A stretch of DNA of 64,000 nt from Acidobacteriota bacterium (lineage in GTDB: Bacteria > Acidobacteriota > Vicinamibacteria > Vicinamibacterales > UBA2999): the NCBI GenBank assembly GCA_020851565.1, contig JADZCN010000037.1, forward strand, positions 168,716-232,715. The letters are read 5' to 3'. Both the position numbers and the translations under genes were made by a program. Under the pieces are notes generated by a model that was not told the origin of the DNA, searched no databases, and saw only the letters and a program-made list of their open reading frames with translations. Positions within the stretch are counted from its first letter, which is position 1; each line of letters opens with the position of its first letter. Positions 1 through 9,228 of this stretch are shown here, piece after piece.

Positions 1-17
1 CCGGCGCTCCGGGCCGC

Positions 18-1109
18 TCAGTCGCCGCAGGCCAGGCGCGCCACCCTCTCGCCAATCGCGAGCGACGAGGTCAGCCCCGGCGAGTCGATGCCCGCCACCT
101 GGATGACGTGCGGGTTCACGGCATCGCGGCGGATGAGGAAGTCCGCGAAGGGCTCGTCCGGCGGGCACAGCTTCGCGCGGATCCCCGAGCTGCCGGGCTG
201 CAGGTCCGCGAGCGTCACTTCCGGCAGGAGCGCACGCGTCTCCTCGACGAACGCCTCCAGGGGCAGGCGGTCGTCCTCGTAGTCGTCCTTGCCCGACTGG
301 TAGCGAATCGTGGGACCGAGCAGCACCGTGCCCCACGTGGTCTTGGTGAGGTGCACCCCCAGGCTGTGGCCCGGCGTGTGCGGCACGGGGTAGACCATGC
401 CGCGCACCAGGTGCCGGCTGCCCGGCGCCAGCTCCGCGTACTCCCCGCGCGCGGGATAGATGGTGAACGCCTCGCCGCCCAGCACCCGGCTCACATCGTC
501 GGCATAGAGACCGGCGGCGTTCACGACCGTCGCGGCGTGGATGGACTCGTGCGGCGTCATCACCTCGACGCGGTCTCCAGCGGTCCGCGCACCCGTCAGC
601 GGGGCGGCGCGCAGGATGGCCACGCCCGCGGCTTCGGCCAGCCGGGCCAGGACGCGCACGTAGGTCTCGGGCTCGATGCGCCCCGTGGTGGGCGACCAGA
701 GGGCCGCCACGCCCGACACGTGCGGCTCCCGGGCGCGCAGGAAAGTCCGATCCACCATCTCGACGGGCACGCCGTTGGCCGTGGCGCGCGCCGCCAGCGC
801 CTCGAGGGCGGGGACCTCGGCGGCCGACGCGGCGACAATCAGCTTGCCGCAGCGATCGTGCGGGATGGCGTGGCGCGCGGCGAAGTCGATGAGGCGCTCG
901 CGGCCCTCCACGCAGAGCGTCGCCTTGAGCGTCCCGGTAGGGTAGTAGATGCCGGCGTGGATGACGCCGCTGTTCCGCGTGCTGGTCTCGTGGCCCAGCC
1001 GCGGGTGCTGCTCGAGCAGGCACACCGAGGTTCCCCGCCCGGCCATCGCCAGCGCGCTGGCCAGTCCCGTGACGCCGCCACCGATGACGGCCACGTCGAT
1101 TTCGGTCAT
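18..1109 (-). CDS. lhgO: L-2-hydroxyglutarate oxidase-like FAD enzyme
   Basis: FAD-dependent oxidoreductase of the DAO superfamily, 363 aa, most like the LhgO/L2HGDH group, which oxidises L-2-hydroxyglutarate to 2-oxoglutarate and passes electrons to oxygen or the quinone pool. The Rossmann motif VIGGGVTGLASALAMA sits at residues 9-24. The family signature TRNSGVIHAGIYYP follows at about residues 44-57, and a C-terminal FAD segment near VAGIDSPGLTSSLAIG closes the fold. Length and both ends fit the family. The gene is divergent from the DegT aminotransferase gene, with a 126-nt gap that should hold both promoters. A generic glycine-oxidase-type activity cannot be excluded; the RNSGVIHAGIYYP block favours LhgO. 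Confidence 0.85.
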   Translation of the reverse strand: MTEIDVAVIGGGVTGLASALAMAGRGTSVCLLEQHPRLGHETSTRNSGVIHAGIYYPTGTLKATLCVEGRERLIDFAARHAIPHDRCGKLIVAASAAEVPALEALAARATANGVPVEMVDRTFLRAREPHVSGVAALWSPTTGRIEPETYVRVLARLAEAAGVAILRAAPLTGARTAGDRVEVMTPHESIHAATVVNAAGLYADDVSRVLGGEAFTIYPARGEYAELAPGSRHLVRGMVYPVPHTPGHSLGVHLTKTTWGTVLLGPTIRYQSGKDDYEDDRLPLEAFVEETRALLPEVTLADLQPGSSGIRAKLCPPDEPFADFLIRRDAVNPHVIQVAGIDSPGLTSSLAIGERVARLACGD

Positions 1110-1197
1110 GGGCCGCTATTCTGACCGGTTGGAGGCGGCCTCGACAAACCACCGCGGGAGCGGCCCGGCGGCGCCATCAAGGCGGGCCGTGGCCAAA

Positions 1198-1226
1198 TTG
1201 CACCGAAGAGGCAGTCCGAGTACGAT
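1198..1226 (+). promoter_or_regulatory. possible sigma70-type promoter ending 9 nt before a GTG start
   Basis: TTGCAC (1198-1203) and TACGAT (1221-1226) are separated by 17 nt. The -10-like box ends 9 nt before the GTG at 1236, so transcription would begin about 2-5 nt upstream of the start codon. GGGAGG at 1227-1232 is only 3 nt from the GTG, too close for a normal Shine-Dalgarno. Match to consensus is partial (3/6 and 4/6). Confidence 0.35.
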
Positions 1227-1235
1227 GGGAGGTTC

Positions 1236-2357
1236 GTGACGGTTCCTCTCCTCGACCTGCAGGCGCAGTACCAGCCTCTCCGCCAGCCGCTGCTCGACGC
1301 GCTCACCCGCGTCGCGGACAGCCAGCGCTTCATCGGCGGCCCCGAAGTCGACGCGTTCGAGCGCGAGGTGGCGGCGGTGGTGGACGTCCGGCACGCCATC
1401 GGCGTCTCGTCGGGCACCGATGCCCTGCTGGCCGCGTTGATGGCGCTCGACATCGGTCCGGGTGACGAGGTCGTGACGAGCACCTTCTCGTTCTTCGCGA
1501 CGGCCGGCTGCATCGCCCGGGTCGGCGCGCGGCCCGTGTTCGTGGACATCGATCCCGACTCGTTCAACATCGACGTCGTGGCGGCCGCCCGCGCCTGCAC
1601 CGCGAAGACGAAGGCGCTCCTGCCCGTGCACCTGTTCGGCCAGTCGGCCGACATGAGCGCGGTGCTGGCGCTCGCCGACGAGTTCCACCTGAAGGTCATC
1701 GAGGACGCCGCGCAGGCCATCGGCGCCACGGATCACGGCGGGCACGCGGGCGCCATCGGCCACCTGGGGTGCTTCTCGTTCTTTCCCAGCAAGAACCTCG
1801 GCGGGTTCGGCGACGGCGGCCTCGTCACCACCAACGACGACCGCCTGGCGCACAAGGTGCGCCTGCTGCGCAATCACGGCATGGAGCCGAAGTACTTCCA
1901 CAAGCTGGTCGGCGGCAACTTCCGGCTCGACGCCATCCAGGCGGCGGTGCTGAGGGTGAAGCTGCCGCACCTGGCGCGCTGGACGGAGGGGCGCCGCGCC
2001 AATGCGGCGCGCTACCGGCAGATGTTCCACGACGCCGGGCTCACCGGCACCGTGCAGCTTCCGAGCGAGCGCCCGGATCGCTATCACATCTACAACCAGT
2101 TCGTGGTTCGCGTCCCGGATCGGGATGGGCTGAAAGGGCATCTCGATGCCGCCGGTGTCGGCACGGAGATCTACTACCCCGTGCCGTTCCACCAGCAGGA
2201 ATGCTTTGCTGGGCTCGGCTACAGACCCGGCGATTTTCCCCATGCCGAGAAGGCGGCGGCGGAGGTGCTCGCGCTGCCGATCTACCCGGAACTGACGGTG
2301 GATCAACAGCAGTACGTGGTCGATCAGATCGCCGCCTACTATCGCCCGCGTACCTGA
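1236..2357 (+). CDS. DegT/DnrJ/EryC1 family sugar aminotransferase
   Basis: PLP-dependent nucleotide-sugar aminotransferase, 373 aa. These enzymes transfer an amino group from glutamate to a keto-sugar nucleotide during surface-polysaccharide or O-antigen precursor synthesis in the cytosol. The internal aldimine lysine is K186 in [14 protein letters not shown], and [11 protein letters not shown] (from residue 58) binds the PLP phosphate. [10 protein letters not shown] supplies the Asp that contacts the pyridine nitrogen. The GTG at 1236 is the only start that fits the N-terminus ([10 protein letters not shown]), because the ATG at 1225 runs into a stop in another frame. The next gene is a WbpA-like dehydrogenase, which supports a role in making an amino sugar. 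The exact substrate (a WbpE-like 3-keto sugar is plausible) is inference. Confidence 0.9.
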   Translation: MTVPLLDLQAQYQPLRQPLLDALTRVADSQRFIGGPEVDAFEREVAAVVDVRHAIGVSSGTDALLAALMALDIGPGDEVVTSTFSFFATAGCIARVGARPVFVDIDPDSFNIDVVAAARACTAKTKALLPVHLFGQSADMSAVLALADEFHLKVIEDAAQAIGATDHGGHAGAIGHLGCFSFFPSKNLGGFGDGGLVTTNDDRLAHKVRLLRNHGMEPKYFHKLVGGNFRLDAIQAAVLRVKLPHLARWTEGRRANAARYRQMFHDAGLTGTVQLPSERPDRYHIYNQFVVRVPDRDGLKGHLDAAGVGTEIYYPVPFHQQECFAGLGYRPGDFPHAEKAAAEVLALPIYPELTVDQQQYVVDQIAAYYRPRT

Positions 2358-2377
2358 GAGCCGATAAGCGTCGACAG

Positions 2378-2433
2378 CCCAGGACCCCAAGACCTCAAGA
2401 CCCCAAGACCCAAGACCCAAGACCCAAGACCCT
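2378..2433 (+). repeat. CCCAAGACCTCAAGA short tandem repeat array
   Basis: Degenerate 7-9 nt units (CCCAAGACC, CTCAAGACC) fill the gap after the aminotransferase gene. They run directly into the ATG of the dehydrogenase gene at 2434, leaving no Shine-Dalgarno. The same family recurs near 4.9, 38.6, 44.8 and 46.35 kb. Confidence 0.85.
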
Positions 2434-3729
2434 ATGGATCTCCAGAAGCGCCTCGAATCGAAACAAGCCGTGGCCGGCATCATCGGCCTGGGGTACGTGG
2501 GCCTGCCGCTGGCCGTGGAACTGGCCCGGAGCGGCGTGAAGACCATCGGCTTCGACGTCGACGTCCGCAAGGTCAGCGAGCTCGCCGATGGCCGCAGTTA
2601 CATTCCCGACGTCCCGTCCGAGCACGTGGCGGTGGCGGTGAACACCGGGATGCTGATCCCGACCACCGACCCCGCGTCGCTGGCCGAGGCCGACGTCATC
2701 GACATCTGCGTCCCGACGCCGCTGCGCAAGACCAAGGACCCGGACCTGTCGTACGTCGTCAAGGCCGTCGAGACGACGGCGGCGGTGTTGAGGAAGGGCC
2801 AGCTGGTGATCCTCGAGTCCACCACCTACCCGGGCACGACCGACGAAGTGGTGAAGCCTGCGCTCGAGGCCAAGGGCCTCAAGGCGGGCCGGGACTTCTA
2901 CCTGGCGTTCTCGCCCGAGCGCGTGGACCCCGGGAACCCGACCTACCACACGAAGAACATCCCGAAGGTCGTCGGCGGCATGGACGAGGCGAGCACCGCC
3001 ATCGCCAGCGCCTTCTACCGGCAGGTCGTGGACACCGTGGTGCCCGTCAGCTCCACGCGCGCCGCCGAGATGGTGAAGCTGCTGGAGAACACCTTCCGCG
3101 CCGTGAACATCGGGATGGCCAACGAGCTGGCGCTGATGTGCCACCGGATGGGCATCGACGTGTGGGAAGTGATCGACGCCGCCAAGACCAAGCCGTTCGG
3201 CTTCATGCCGTTCTACCCGGGCCCGGGCCTCGGCGGCCACTGCATCCCCATCGATCCGTTCTACCTGTCGTGGAAGGCGAAGCAGTTCAACTTCGAGGCC
3301 CGCTTCATCGAGCTGGCCGGGCAGGTGAACGGCTCGATGCCCGAGCACGTGGTAACGCGCGTGGCCGAGGCGCTCAACGCGCACCGCAAGCCGCTCAACG
3401 GCTCGAAGATCCACGTGCTGGGCGTGGCCTACAAGCGTGACATCGATGACGTGCGCGAGTCGCCCGCGCTGGACGTGATCGAGCTGCTGGCCCGCCGCGG
3501 CGCGTCGGTGACCTACTCGGATCCGTACGTCCCGGAGATCGATCACGGCTCGCACCAGATGAAGGCGGTCCCGCTCGACGCCGCCATCGCGAGCGGCGCC
3601 GACTGCGCGGTGATCGTCACCGACCACAAAGCGTTCGACTATGCGCGCATCGTGTCGTCGTTCCCGGTGATCGTGGACACGCGCAACGCGCTGAAGGGCA
3701 TGACGAGCGAGAAGATCTTCGGGTTGTAG
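2434..3729 (+). CDS. wbpA: UDP-N-acetylglucosamine 6-dehydrogenase-like (WbpA type)
   Basis: Nucleotide-sugar dehydrogenase, 431 aa, which oxidises the C6 hydroxyl of a UDP-HexNAc to a carboxylate with two NAD+. The N-terminal NAD-binding motif is IIGLGYVGLPLAVELA (about residues 16-31). The catalytic cysteine is C270 in GPGLGGHCIPIDPFYLSWKA, a block characteristic of the WbpA/TviB group rather than UDP-glucose dehydrogenases. The C-terminal UDP-binding domain contains VLGVAYKRDIDDVRESPAL. It sits 76 nt after a DegT aminotransferase gene; together they could make a di-amino uronic-acid precursor, as WbpA and WbpE do in Pseudomonas. The start ATG abuts a repeat array with no ribosome-binding site visible. 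UDP-ManNAc dehydrogenase (WecC) is the main alternative. Confidence 0.85.
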   Translation: MDLQKRLESKQAVAGIIGLGYVGLPLAVELARSGVKTIGFDVDVRKVSELADGRSYIPDVPSEHVAVAVNTGMLIPTTDPASLAEADVIDICVPTPLRKTKDPDLSYVVKAVETTAAVLRKGQLVILESTTYPGTTDEVVKPALEAKGLKAGRDFYLAFSPERVDPGNPTYHTKNIPKVVGGMDEASTAIASAFYRQVVDTVVPVSSTRAAEMVKLLENTFRAVNIGMANELALMCHRMGIDVWEVIDAAKTKPFGFMPFYPGPGLGGHCIPIDPFYLSWKAKQFNFEARFIELAGQVNGSMPEHVVTRVAEALNAHRKPLNGSKIHVLGVAYKRDIDDVRESPALDVIELLARRGASVTYSDPYVPEIDHGSHQMKAVPLDAAIASGADCAVIVTDHKAFDYARIVSSFPVIVDTRNALKGMTSEKIFGL

Positions 3730-3751
3730 CGGGGAGGGCATCCGGAACACG

Positions 3752-3948
3752 GGTGCGGGGGTGCACGGGTGCATGGGTGCATGGGTGCACGGGTGCACGG
3801 GTGCATGGTGCACGGGTGCATGGTGCACGGATGCACCGCGTGCGCGAGTGCTCGCGCGCCGCGCCCTGGCACCCTGCACCGTCCGGGCCGGCACCCTTGT
3901 GACACGCACCCTGCACCCTTGCACCCGTGCACCCCTGCACCCTGATCT
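3752..3948 (+). repeat. GGGTGCACGGGTGCATG array with inverted downstream half
   Basis: From 3752 to about 3838 the units are GGGTGCA(C/T) of 7-8 nt. From about 3867 to 3948 the complementary sense (GCACCCTTGCACCC) appears. The gap is therefore a repeat-built inverted structure just before the HAD gene start. Related arrays lie at 24.6, 39.2 and 44.2 kb. Confidence 0.8.
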
Positions 3949-3953
3949 GACCC

Positions 3954-4718
3954 ATGCCCCCTCCACCCCCCGCCAAGCTCCCCACCCGCGCCCTCTTCTG
4001 GGACATCGACGGTACCCTCCTCGTCACCGGCCGTGCCGGGATGATTGCGTGGGAGCGCGCGTTCGCCGCTTTCACGGGCGGCCGGGCGTTTCCCGCCGTC
4101 CGCCCCGACGGGCTCACGGACCACCAGATTGCCGCGTGGGTGCTCGGCAACCCCTCGCCGTACGAGACGCCGGGAGAGGATGAGCAGACGGCGGTGGCCG
4201 GCCTCGTCGCGCTCTACGAGGCCGAGCTCGCCGGGGCCCTGCCGCTGCGGCAGGGGCGCGTGCTCGAGAACGTGCGGCCCGTGCTGGAGTGGGTGAAGGA
4301 TGCACGCCCGGAGCTGCTGTCCTGGCTGGTGACGGGCAACACCCTGGCCGGGGGCACGGCCAAGCTGCGGCACTACGGCCTCAGTGAGTTCTTCCGGTCC
4401 GGGTCACTCGCGGACCAGGGCCAGGCGCAGGCGTACCCGCTCGCCGGCTCCTTCTCGAGCCGCGTCGAGCCCCGCTCGAACATCGTGCGGCGCGCGTTGC
4501 AGATGGCACAGGCGCGGCTGCCCGGCCTCCGCGCGGGCGAGGCGCTGGTGATTGGCGACACGCCCCATGACATCGAGGGCGCCCACGCTATCGGCGTGCC
4601 CGTCCTGGCCGTCGCCACCAACACGCACTCGCTCGACGAGCTGGCCGCCCACCATCCCTGGCACGCCGTGGCCGTCCTGCCCGACGCCGATGAGTTCCGC
4701 AGGCTTGTGGGACGCTGA
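3954..4718 (+). CDS. HAD-superfamily hydrolase
   Basis: Cytosolic HAD-fold phosphatase, 254 aa. Motif I is WDIDGTLL with the nucleophile D17 and acid/base D19. A motif II threonine is in LVTGNTLAG, and motif III/IV is GDTPHDIEGA with D202. The cap insertion after motif I is helical (C1 type), as in phosphoglycolate phosphatase or beta-phosphoglucomutase relatives. The proline-rich first six residues and the repeat array ending 6 nt upstream leave the exact start open. Its substrate cannot be read from sequence. Lying between polysaccharide genes, it could dephosphorylate a sugar phosphate, but that is only context. Confidence 0.85.
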   Translation: MPPPPPAKLPTRALFWDIDGTLLVTGRAGMIAWERAFAAFTGGRAFPAVRPDGLTDHQIAAWVLGNPSPYETPGEDEQTAVAGLVALYEAELAGALPLRQGRVLENVRPVLEWVKDARPELLSWLVTGNTLAGGTAKLRHYGLSEFFRSGSLADQGQAQAYPLAGSFSSRVEPRSNIVRRALQMAQARLPGLRAGEALVIGDTPHDIEGAHAIGVPVLAVATNTHSLDELAAHHPWHAVAVLPDADEFRRLVGR

Positions 4719-4721
4719 GGC

Positions 4722-4823
4722 CGCAGATCCCGCAGATCCCGCAGAAGCCGCAGAAGCCGCAGATTACGCAGAGGCCGCAGATTACGCAGATCTCAACAGG
4801 GCCGCAGATCTCGCAGATTTCAC
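4722..4823 (+). repeat. GCAGATTACGCAGAT repeat array
   Basis: Units of 9-15 nt (GCAGATCCC, GCAGAAGCC, GCAGATTAC) begin just after the HAD stop codon. The same family, mostly on the other strand as CATCTGCG, recurs at 6.4-6.7, 32.8, 33.0, 34.9 and 44.9 kb. Confidence 0.85.
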
Positions 4824-4854
4824 AATCGACGGGGGTTTGTAAGAAGCCCAAGTC

Positions 4855-4955
4855 CCAAGTCCCAGGTCCCAAGTCCCAAGTCCCAAGTCCCAAGTCCCAA
4901 GCCCCAGGCCCCAAGCCCCAAGCCCCAAGACCTCAGGACCTCAAGCCCTCAAGAC
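4855..4955 (+). repeat. CCCAAGTCCCAAG / CTCAAGACC array
   Basis: About twelve 7-9 nt units, first CCCAAGT then CCCCAAG and CTCAAGACC. The array runs past the TGA stop codon of the minus-strand membrane protein gene (4949-4951), so the repeat supplies that gene's stop. Confidence 0.85.
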
Positions 4956-6391
4956 CCCTCCCGTGCCACCTCCGCGACGAGCGTTGCGAGGGTCACCGCG
5001 ATGGCTGGGTCCTGGACAGGGTAGCCGAACACCAGGGCGATGCCGACTCCGGCGACCATCACGCGCATCAGCAGCGTGTCGCTCGATGACAGCGGGGCGA
5101 ACAGGGCGCGCAGCGTGAGCGCCGTGAGCCACAGGATCGGCAGCAGGCCCAGGACGCCCTGCTCGGCCAGCGTGTGGCGCCAGAAGTTCTGGGCGTTGTC
5201 GGGAGGAATCGCGCGGCCCGTCAGGCGCTGGTGGTATGCCGTCGAGAGGGCCGTGAACCGCCCGATGCCCACGCCCAGGAACGGGTGCTCGCGAATGGCC
5301 TGGACCGCGGCGAGCCCGTAGCCGTCCCGTCGCCACAACATTTCGTACGCGACGGCGGCCGGCGAGCCTTCCGGCGTGAAGGTCACCAGCCGACCGAGCG
5401 GCGAGCCCGGCGCGGCCCGCGGCGCGACCAGTGTCACCATCGCGAGGCCGAGTGCGCCGGCGGCCAGGCCCGCAGCCCCGAGCGTACGTCGCGAAACCCC
5501 GCGGCCGATGCCCCAGCTGACCACCAGGCCCGTGACGCCGATCGCCATGAGGATGATCGTCGTGCGTGCGCCCGAGACCCAGGCAGCGCCCCAGAGCAGG
5601 GCCGCAAGCAGTGCCGCCGCCACCGCCCCCCCGGTGCGGGGGCCGATGATCGTCCACGCCATCGGCGCCCACAGGGCGGTGGCCACCCCCATCGGATTGG
5701 CGTCTCCCATCAGCCCAACGGCCCGCCGCAGGGCGGCCCACGGCTCGCCGCTCACCCATGACAGGTCGAAGACACGCTGGTAGACCGCCGCCGCAGCCGT
5801 GATGGCCGCGCCGGCGGCCAGAGCCCCGGTCCATCGTGGCCGGCTCAACGCCGGCTCGCGCCCGCCGTCGCCGTCACCCGGCGCTGCGAGCATGCGGTCC
5901 ATCCACAACGCCAGCGCCATCTGCAGCAGCGCCGACGTGACGATGGGGCCGCCGACCTGCGAGGTGGGGAGCGCGTAGTTCACCTCGCGCGCGAAGACGA
6001 ACGGCCACGTGACGGCGACGCCCGTGGCCCACCACGCCAGCGGGATGCGCCACCCGTCCCGCGCGTGCCATCCGTTCGCGGACGATCCGCCGAGGACCAG
6101 CCCGGCGAACGCCGCGAGCCAGAAGGGCATCGACGCGATGGCGGGCCCTGCGACGAGCCGGACCACGCCGTAGGCGACGTACGCGAGCAGGAGGACGAGC
6201 GTCGCGGTGGCGGCAAAGCGCCGGCGCGCGGCGAGGGCGGTGCCGACGAAGATCGACAGGAGGCTCACGAGCAGGCCCGGCTGCGCTGCCATGGGCCAGA
6301 GGCCCGCGCCCACCGCGAGCAGCATCGACCCCATCACCACGGCACGCGTGACGCCGCCCGGGTTCACCAGGCGCGGTCTCATCGGCCCCAT
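4949..6391 (-). CDS. O-antigen ligase-like polytopic membrane protein (Wzy_C type)
   Basis: About 480 aa with many hydrophobic segments, for example GSMLLAVGAGLWPMAA and ATATLVLLLAYVAYGVVRLV. A large hydrophilic loop near the C-terminus contains GVGIGRFTALSTAYHQRL followed by NAQNFWRHTLAEQGVLGL, the layout of the Wzy_C / O-antigen ligase family, whose loop histidines and arginines act on lipid-linked glycans in the periplasm. The frame is open up to 6505, but the first 38 codons come from a CATCTGCG repeat array, so I place the start at the ATG at 6391 (or 6382). It lies 300 nt after the methyltransferase gene on the same strand. Polymerase (Wzy) and ligase (WaaL) cannot be told apart from sequence alone. 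Confidence 0.75.
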   Translation of the reverse strand: MGPMRPRLVNPGGVTRAVVMGSMLLAVGAGLWPMAAQPGLLVSLLSIFVGTALAARRRFAATATLVLLLAYVAYGVVRLVAGPAIASMPFWLAAFAGLVLGGSSANGWHARDGWRIPLAWWATGVAVTWPFVFAREVNYALPTSQVGGPIVTSALLQMALALWMDRMLAAPGDGDGGREPALSRPRWTGALAAGAAITAAAAVYQRVFDLSWVSGEPWAALRRAVGLMGDANPMGVATALWAPMAWTIIGPRTGGAVAAALLAALLWGAAWVSGARTTIILMAIGVTGLVVSWGIGRGVSRRTLGAAGLAAGALGLAMVTLVAPRAAPGSPLGRLVTFTPEGSPAAVAYEMLWRRDGYGLAAVQAIREHPFLGVGIGRFTALSTAYHQRLTGRAIPPDNAQNFWRHTLAEQGVLGLLPILWLTALTLRALFAPLSSSDTLLMRVMVAGVGIALVFGYPVQDPAIAVTLATLVAEVAREGS

Positions 6392-6423
6392 CGGCGAGCG
6401 GGTCACACCTGCGGGTCCCAGGC

Positions 6424-6658
6424 CAGCGTCATCTGCGCCTATCTGCGGCCGCGAGCTCATCTGCGTCATCTGCGCCATCTGCGGCCGAGAGGTCATCTGC
6501 GTCATCTGCGCCCATCTGCGGCCGAGCGGCGTTCTGCGTCATCGGCGCCCATCTGCGGCCGAGCGGCGTTCTGCGTCATCGGCGCCCATCTGCGGCCGAG
6601 CGGTGTTCTGCGTCATCTGCGCCCATCTGCGGCCGGGAGGTGATCTGCGCAATCTGCG
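6424..6658 (-). repeat. CATCTGCGGCC repeat array
   Basis: Roughly 15 copies of a CATCTGCG core. These include three longer 36-nt units near 6509-6630 (CATCTGCGGCCGAGCGG followed by a GTTCTGCGTCAT core). The array fills the gap between the methyltransferase and O-antigen-ligase-like genes and extends the latter's open frame artificially. The 36-nt period on top of the short unit suggests a recent tandem duplication. Confidence 0.85.
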
Positions 6659-6691
6659 TCCCGCCCGATCGGCATCGGTCGGTGTCCGCGT

Positions 6692-8185
6692 TCAGCGTCT
6701 ATACGCCACCACCGCGAAATCGAGAGGCGCGTACAGCTGCGTGTTCAGCCGCTCCACGTTGCGGTCGAAGGCGTCGGCCAGGCCGATGAGGCCTCGTCCT
6801 TCGGCGCCGGTCGTGGCCAGGTCCACCTCGCGCACGCTGGGCGGCGAGGGCAGCAGCTTCTCGCTCTCGGGCAGCGGCGCCTTCAGCTGAATCTCCGCGT
6901 CGAGGAAGCCGGACGCCGTCACCACGAACTTCAGCGTCTCGGGATGGATGGGCCGCACGTGCGTGAGGTCGCGGACGTAGCTCGTGAAGAACGCCGACCA
7001 CGACGCGACGTTGATGGTCTCGAGCGCGATGGGCGATCCCGGCTGCAGCACCCGGAACGCTTCGTCGAGAAAGGCCAGCAGGTAGTCGGGCTCGAGGTGC
7101 TCGACCACCTGCGCCGCGATGAGGCCGCCCAGCTCGCCGTCGCCGAGGCCGCGCAGGTAGCCGAGCGCGTCGGCTTCCATCACGTCCAGGCCCGATGCCA
7201 CGCACAGCTCGACCATCTCGTGGTTCACATCGATGCCGCGCCCGCGGATGCCGCGCTCGGCCAGCAGCTGCAGGAACTCGCCGCGCCCGCAGCCCACGTC
7301 CAGCACGTCCTGCCGCCCGGCGAAGAGCCGGACGTAGTCCTCCTGCCGCTCGCGGATGAGCGCGCGATCGCCGCGGAACAAATCCTCGAAGGCGACGTAC
7401 TTGTGGCTGGACAGCCGGTCGGAGGAGAGGGTTGTCGAGGGTGCGGGCAGGTGCGAGCGGGTGCTGACGGGTGCGGGCGGGTGCGGGCCGGTGCTGACAG
7501 GTGCGGGCGGGCCTGCCGCCAGCTCGCGCTTCAGCGCCTGCACCGTCATCTGCATCGTGGCGAGCGAGGTGCGCAGTCCCTCGTACCGCTCCCACCGCTT
7601 CAACACGTCGTCGGACACACCGCTCAGGGCGGCGGCCAGGCCGCGGACCGTGTGCGCGAGCTGGTCGTGGGCCTCGGCCACGTCCTCCGTGATGCGCGTC
7701 GCGAGCCCGTGGAACTCGTAGTCCTTCGTGTCCACGTAAGGCGTCAGCTGCTGGAGGAACACGATGAGGCGCGACTCGAAGCGGAGGACGAGGTCGATGT
7801 GCTGGCGGAGCAGATCCAGCGTGGCGCCGAGCACCTCGGGAACGGCGCGCTGCTGGGCGGCGTTGCGGTTGAGGTGATCGACAAGGGCCGAGTTGAAGGC
7901 CTGCTGCTGGTCGAGCGCGGGCCGGACGAGCGACAGCACGACGTTCGCGATGCGCCCGCGCCAGCCGCCCGGCGCCGGTGGCATCGCGCGGGTGATGTCC
8001 CAGCGCTCGTTGAGCGGCGGCAGCTGGGCCTCGTCCGGCAACGGCGGCCGTGCCGGCAGATCCGGCAGCGCCTGGATGGCGGCGTCGAGCGCGGTGAGCG
8101 CCTCGTTGTAGCGGCGATCCGCGTCGTGGCGTGCCTGCTTGAGGCGGGTGAGGTCGGGCTCGGAGACGGTGCGGACGACCTTCAC
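6692..8185 (-). CDS. coiled-coil SAM-dependent methyltransferase (O-antigen type)
   Basis: 497 aa. The first ~230 residues are charged, helical and probably coiled-coil (for example [24 protein letters not shown] stretches). A class I methyltransferase domain follows, with motif [15 protein letters not shown] at about residues 294-307 and the acidic motif II in [32 protein letters not shown] and a [13 protein letters not shown] block complete it. Similar proteins in glycan loci methylate the terminal sugar to control chain length. Residues about 224-249 are a low-complexity Pro/Ala/Ser linker encoded by a GCACCCGC-type repeat. The GTG start overlaps the thiG stop by 4 nt (GTGA), so it is translationally coupled to thiG. 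The acceptor is not predictable. Confidence 0.8.
   Translation of the reverse strand: MKVVRTVSEPDLTRLKQARHDADRRYNEALTALDAAIQALPDLPARPPLPDEAQLPPLNERWDITRAMPPAPGGWRGRIANVVLSLVRPALDQQQAFNSALVDHLNRNAAQQRAVPEVLGATLDLLRQHIDLVLRFESRLIVFLQQLTPYVDTKDYEFHGLATRITEDVAEAHDQLAHTVRGLAAALSGVSDDVLKRWERYEGLRTSLATMQMTVQALKRELAAGPPAPVSTGPHPPAPVSTRSHLPAPSTTLSSDRLSSHKYVAFEDLFRGDRALIRERQEDYVRLFAGRQDVLDVGCGRGEFLQLLAERGIRGRGIDVNHEMVELCVASGLDVMEADALGYLRGLGDGELGGLIAAQVVEHLEPDYLLAFLDEAFRVLQPGSPIALETINVASWSAFFTSYVRDLTHVRPIHPETLKFVVTASGFLDAEIQLKAPLPESEKLLPSPPSVREVDLATTGAEGRGLIGLADAFDRNVERLNTQLYAPLDFAVVAYRR
7437..7512 (-). repeat. GTGCGGGCGGGTGC repeat inside a coding region
   Basis: Units such as GGTGCGGGC and GGTGCTGAC tandemly repeat within the methyltransferase gene. 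They encode a [14 protein letters not shown] linker between the coiled coil and the catalytic domain. The same family is intergenic at 21.3 and 52.2-52.36 kb. Confidence 0.8.
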
Positions 8186-8955
8186 CGCCCGACGACCCCC
8201 TCGAGCGGGCTGCTCGCCGTCGCGTACATCTTCCGCGGGATGCGCCCGGCCAGGTACGCCAATCGCCCCGCCTCGACGGCGAGCTTCATCCCGCGCGCCA
8301 TGGCCACCGGATCCTTCGCGCCCGCGATGGCGGTGTTCATCAGCACCCCGTCAGCGCCCAGCTCCATGGCGACGGCGGCGTCCGAGGCAGTCCCCACGCC
8401 GGCGTCCACGATCACCGGCACCTTCGACTGCTCGCGGATGATCCGGATGTTGTTCGGGTTCTGAATGCCGAGCCCCGAGCCGATGGGCGCGCCGAGCGGC
8501 ATCACCGCCGCGGCCCCCGCGTCCTCGAGCTTGCGGCACACCACCGGATCATCGTTCGTGTAGGGCAGGACGACGAAGCCGTCCTTGACGAGGACACGCG
8601 TGGCCTCGACCAGCGCCGCGGTGTCGGGGAAGAGCGTCTGCTCGTCGCCGATGACCTCCAGCTTCACCCAGTTCGACATGCCCGCCTCGCGGCCGAGCCG
8701 CGCCGTGCGGATGGCCTCCTCCGCCGTGTAGCACGCGGCGGTGTTGGGCAGCAGGAAGATCTTCGACGTGTCGATGTAGTCGAGCAGCGACTCGGTCTTG
8801 CGCGTGATGTCCACGCGGCGCACCGCCACGGTGACCATTTCGGCGCCCGACGCCTCGTGGGCGTCGCGCATCACCTGGTGCGACGGGTACTTGCCGGTCC
8901 CGACGATGAGGCGGGAGTGAAACGTGCGGCCGGCAATCACGAACGGGTCGGACAT
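8182..8955 (-). CDS. thiG: thiazole synthase ThiG
   Basis: 257 aa TIM-barrel enzyme that builds thiamine thiazole phosphate from deoxyxylulose 5-phosphate, dehydroglycine and the ThiS thiocarboxylate. The catalytic lysine that forms the imine with DXP is K98 in [18 protein letters not shown]. The phosphate-binding loops include [17 protein letters not shown] and [20 protein letters not shown]. Full length compared with E. coli ThiG. It is preceded on the same strand by thiS, with 273 nt between them occupied by a repeat array, and followed with a 4-nt overlap by the methyltransferase gene. No thiC, thiH, thiO or thiF is in the window. Confidence 0.97.
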   Translation of the reverse strand: MSDPFVIAGRTFHSRLIVGTGKYPSHQVMRDAHEASGAEMVTVAVRRVDITRKTESLLDYIDTSKIFLLPNTAACYTAEEAIRTARLGREAGMSNWVKLEVIGDEQTLFPDTAALVEATRVLVKDGFVVLPYTNDDPVVCRKLEDAGAAAVMPLGAPIGSGLGIQNPNNIRIIREQSKVPVIVDAGVGTASDAAVAMELGADGVLMNTAIAGAKDPVAMARGMKLAVEAGRLAYLAGRIPRKMYATASSPLEGVVGR

Positions 8956-8987
8956 GGGGGGATTGTACCTCCCTGCCGGGAGAGGAG

Positions 8988-9200
8988 TGGAACCTGTCGG
9001 GAGGGGGATTTCAGCCGGGAGGGGATTTGTGTCGGGAGGGGATTTGTGTCGGGAGGGGGTCTGTGTCGGGAGGGGATCGGTGTCGGGAGGGGAACGCCTG
9101 TCGGGAGGGGATCCGTGTCGGGAGGGGAACGCCTGTCGGGAGACTCCCGTCGCAGCTCGCTCCCGTCGCGTGTGCCCTCCCGTCGCGTGTGCCGTCCCGG
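8988..9200 (-). repeat. 17-18 bp GTCGGGAGGGG tandem array
   Basis: On the plus strand, about eight units start with GTCGGGAGGGG, each with a 6-7 nt variable tail (ATTTGT, TCTGT, AACGCCT). Three inverted copies follow (CTCCCGTCGCGTGTGC, about 9143-9200). The array fills the thiS-thiG gap and is presumably transcribed. The G-runs could form G-quadruplexes on the plus strand. Unit-to-unit variation and the absence of spacers rule out CRISPR. Confidence 0.85.
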
Positions 9201-9228
9201 ACGCCGTAAGGGGACCTCCCGACGCGAT

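Noticed and set aside
8988..9150. Possible CRISPR array
   Set aside because: Repeat unit is 17-18 bp with 6-7 nt variable tails, no 25-40 bp spacers, no cas genes nearby.
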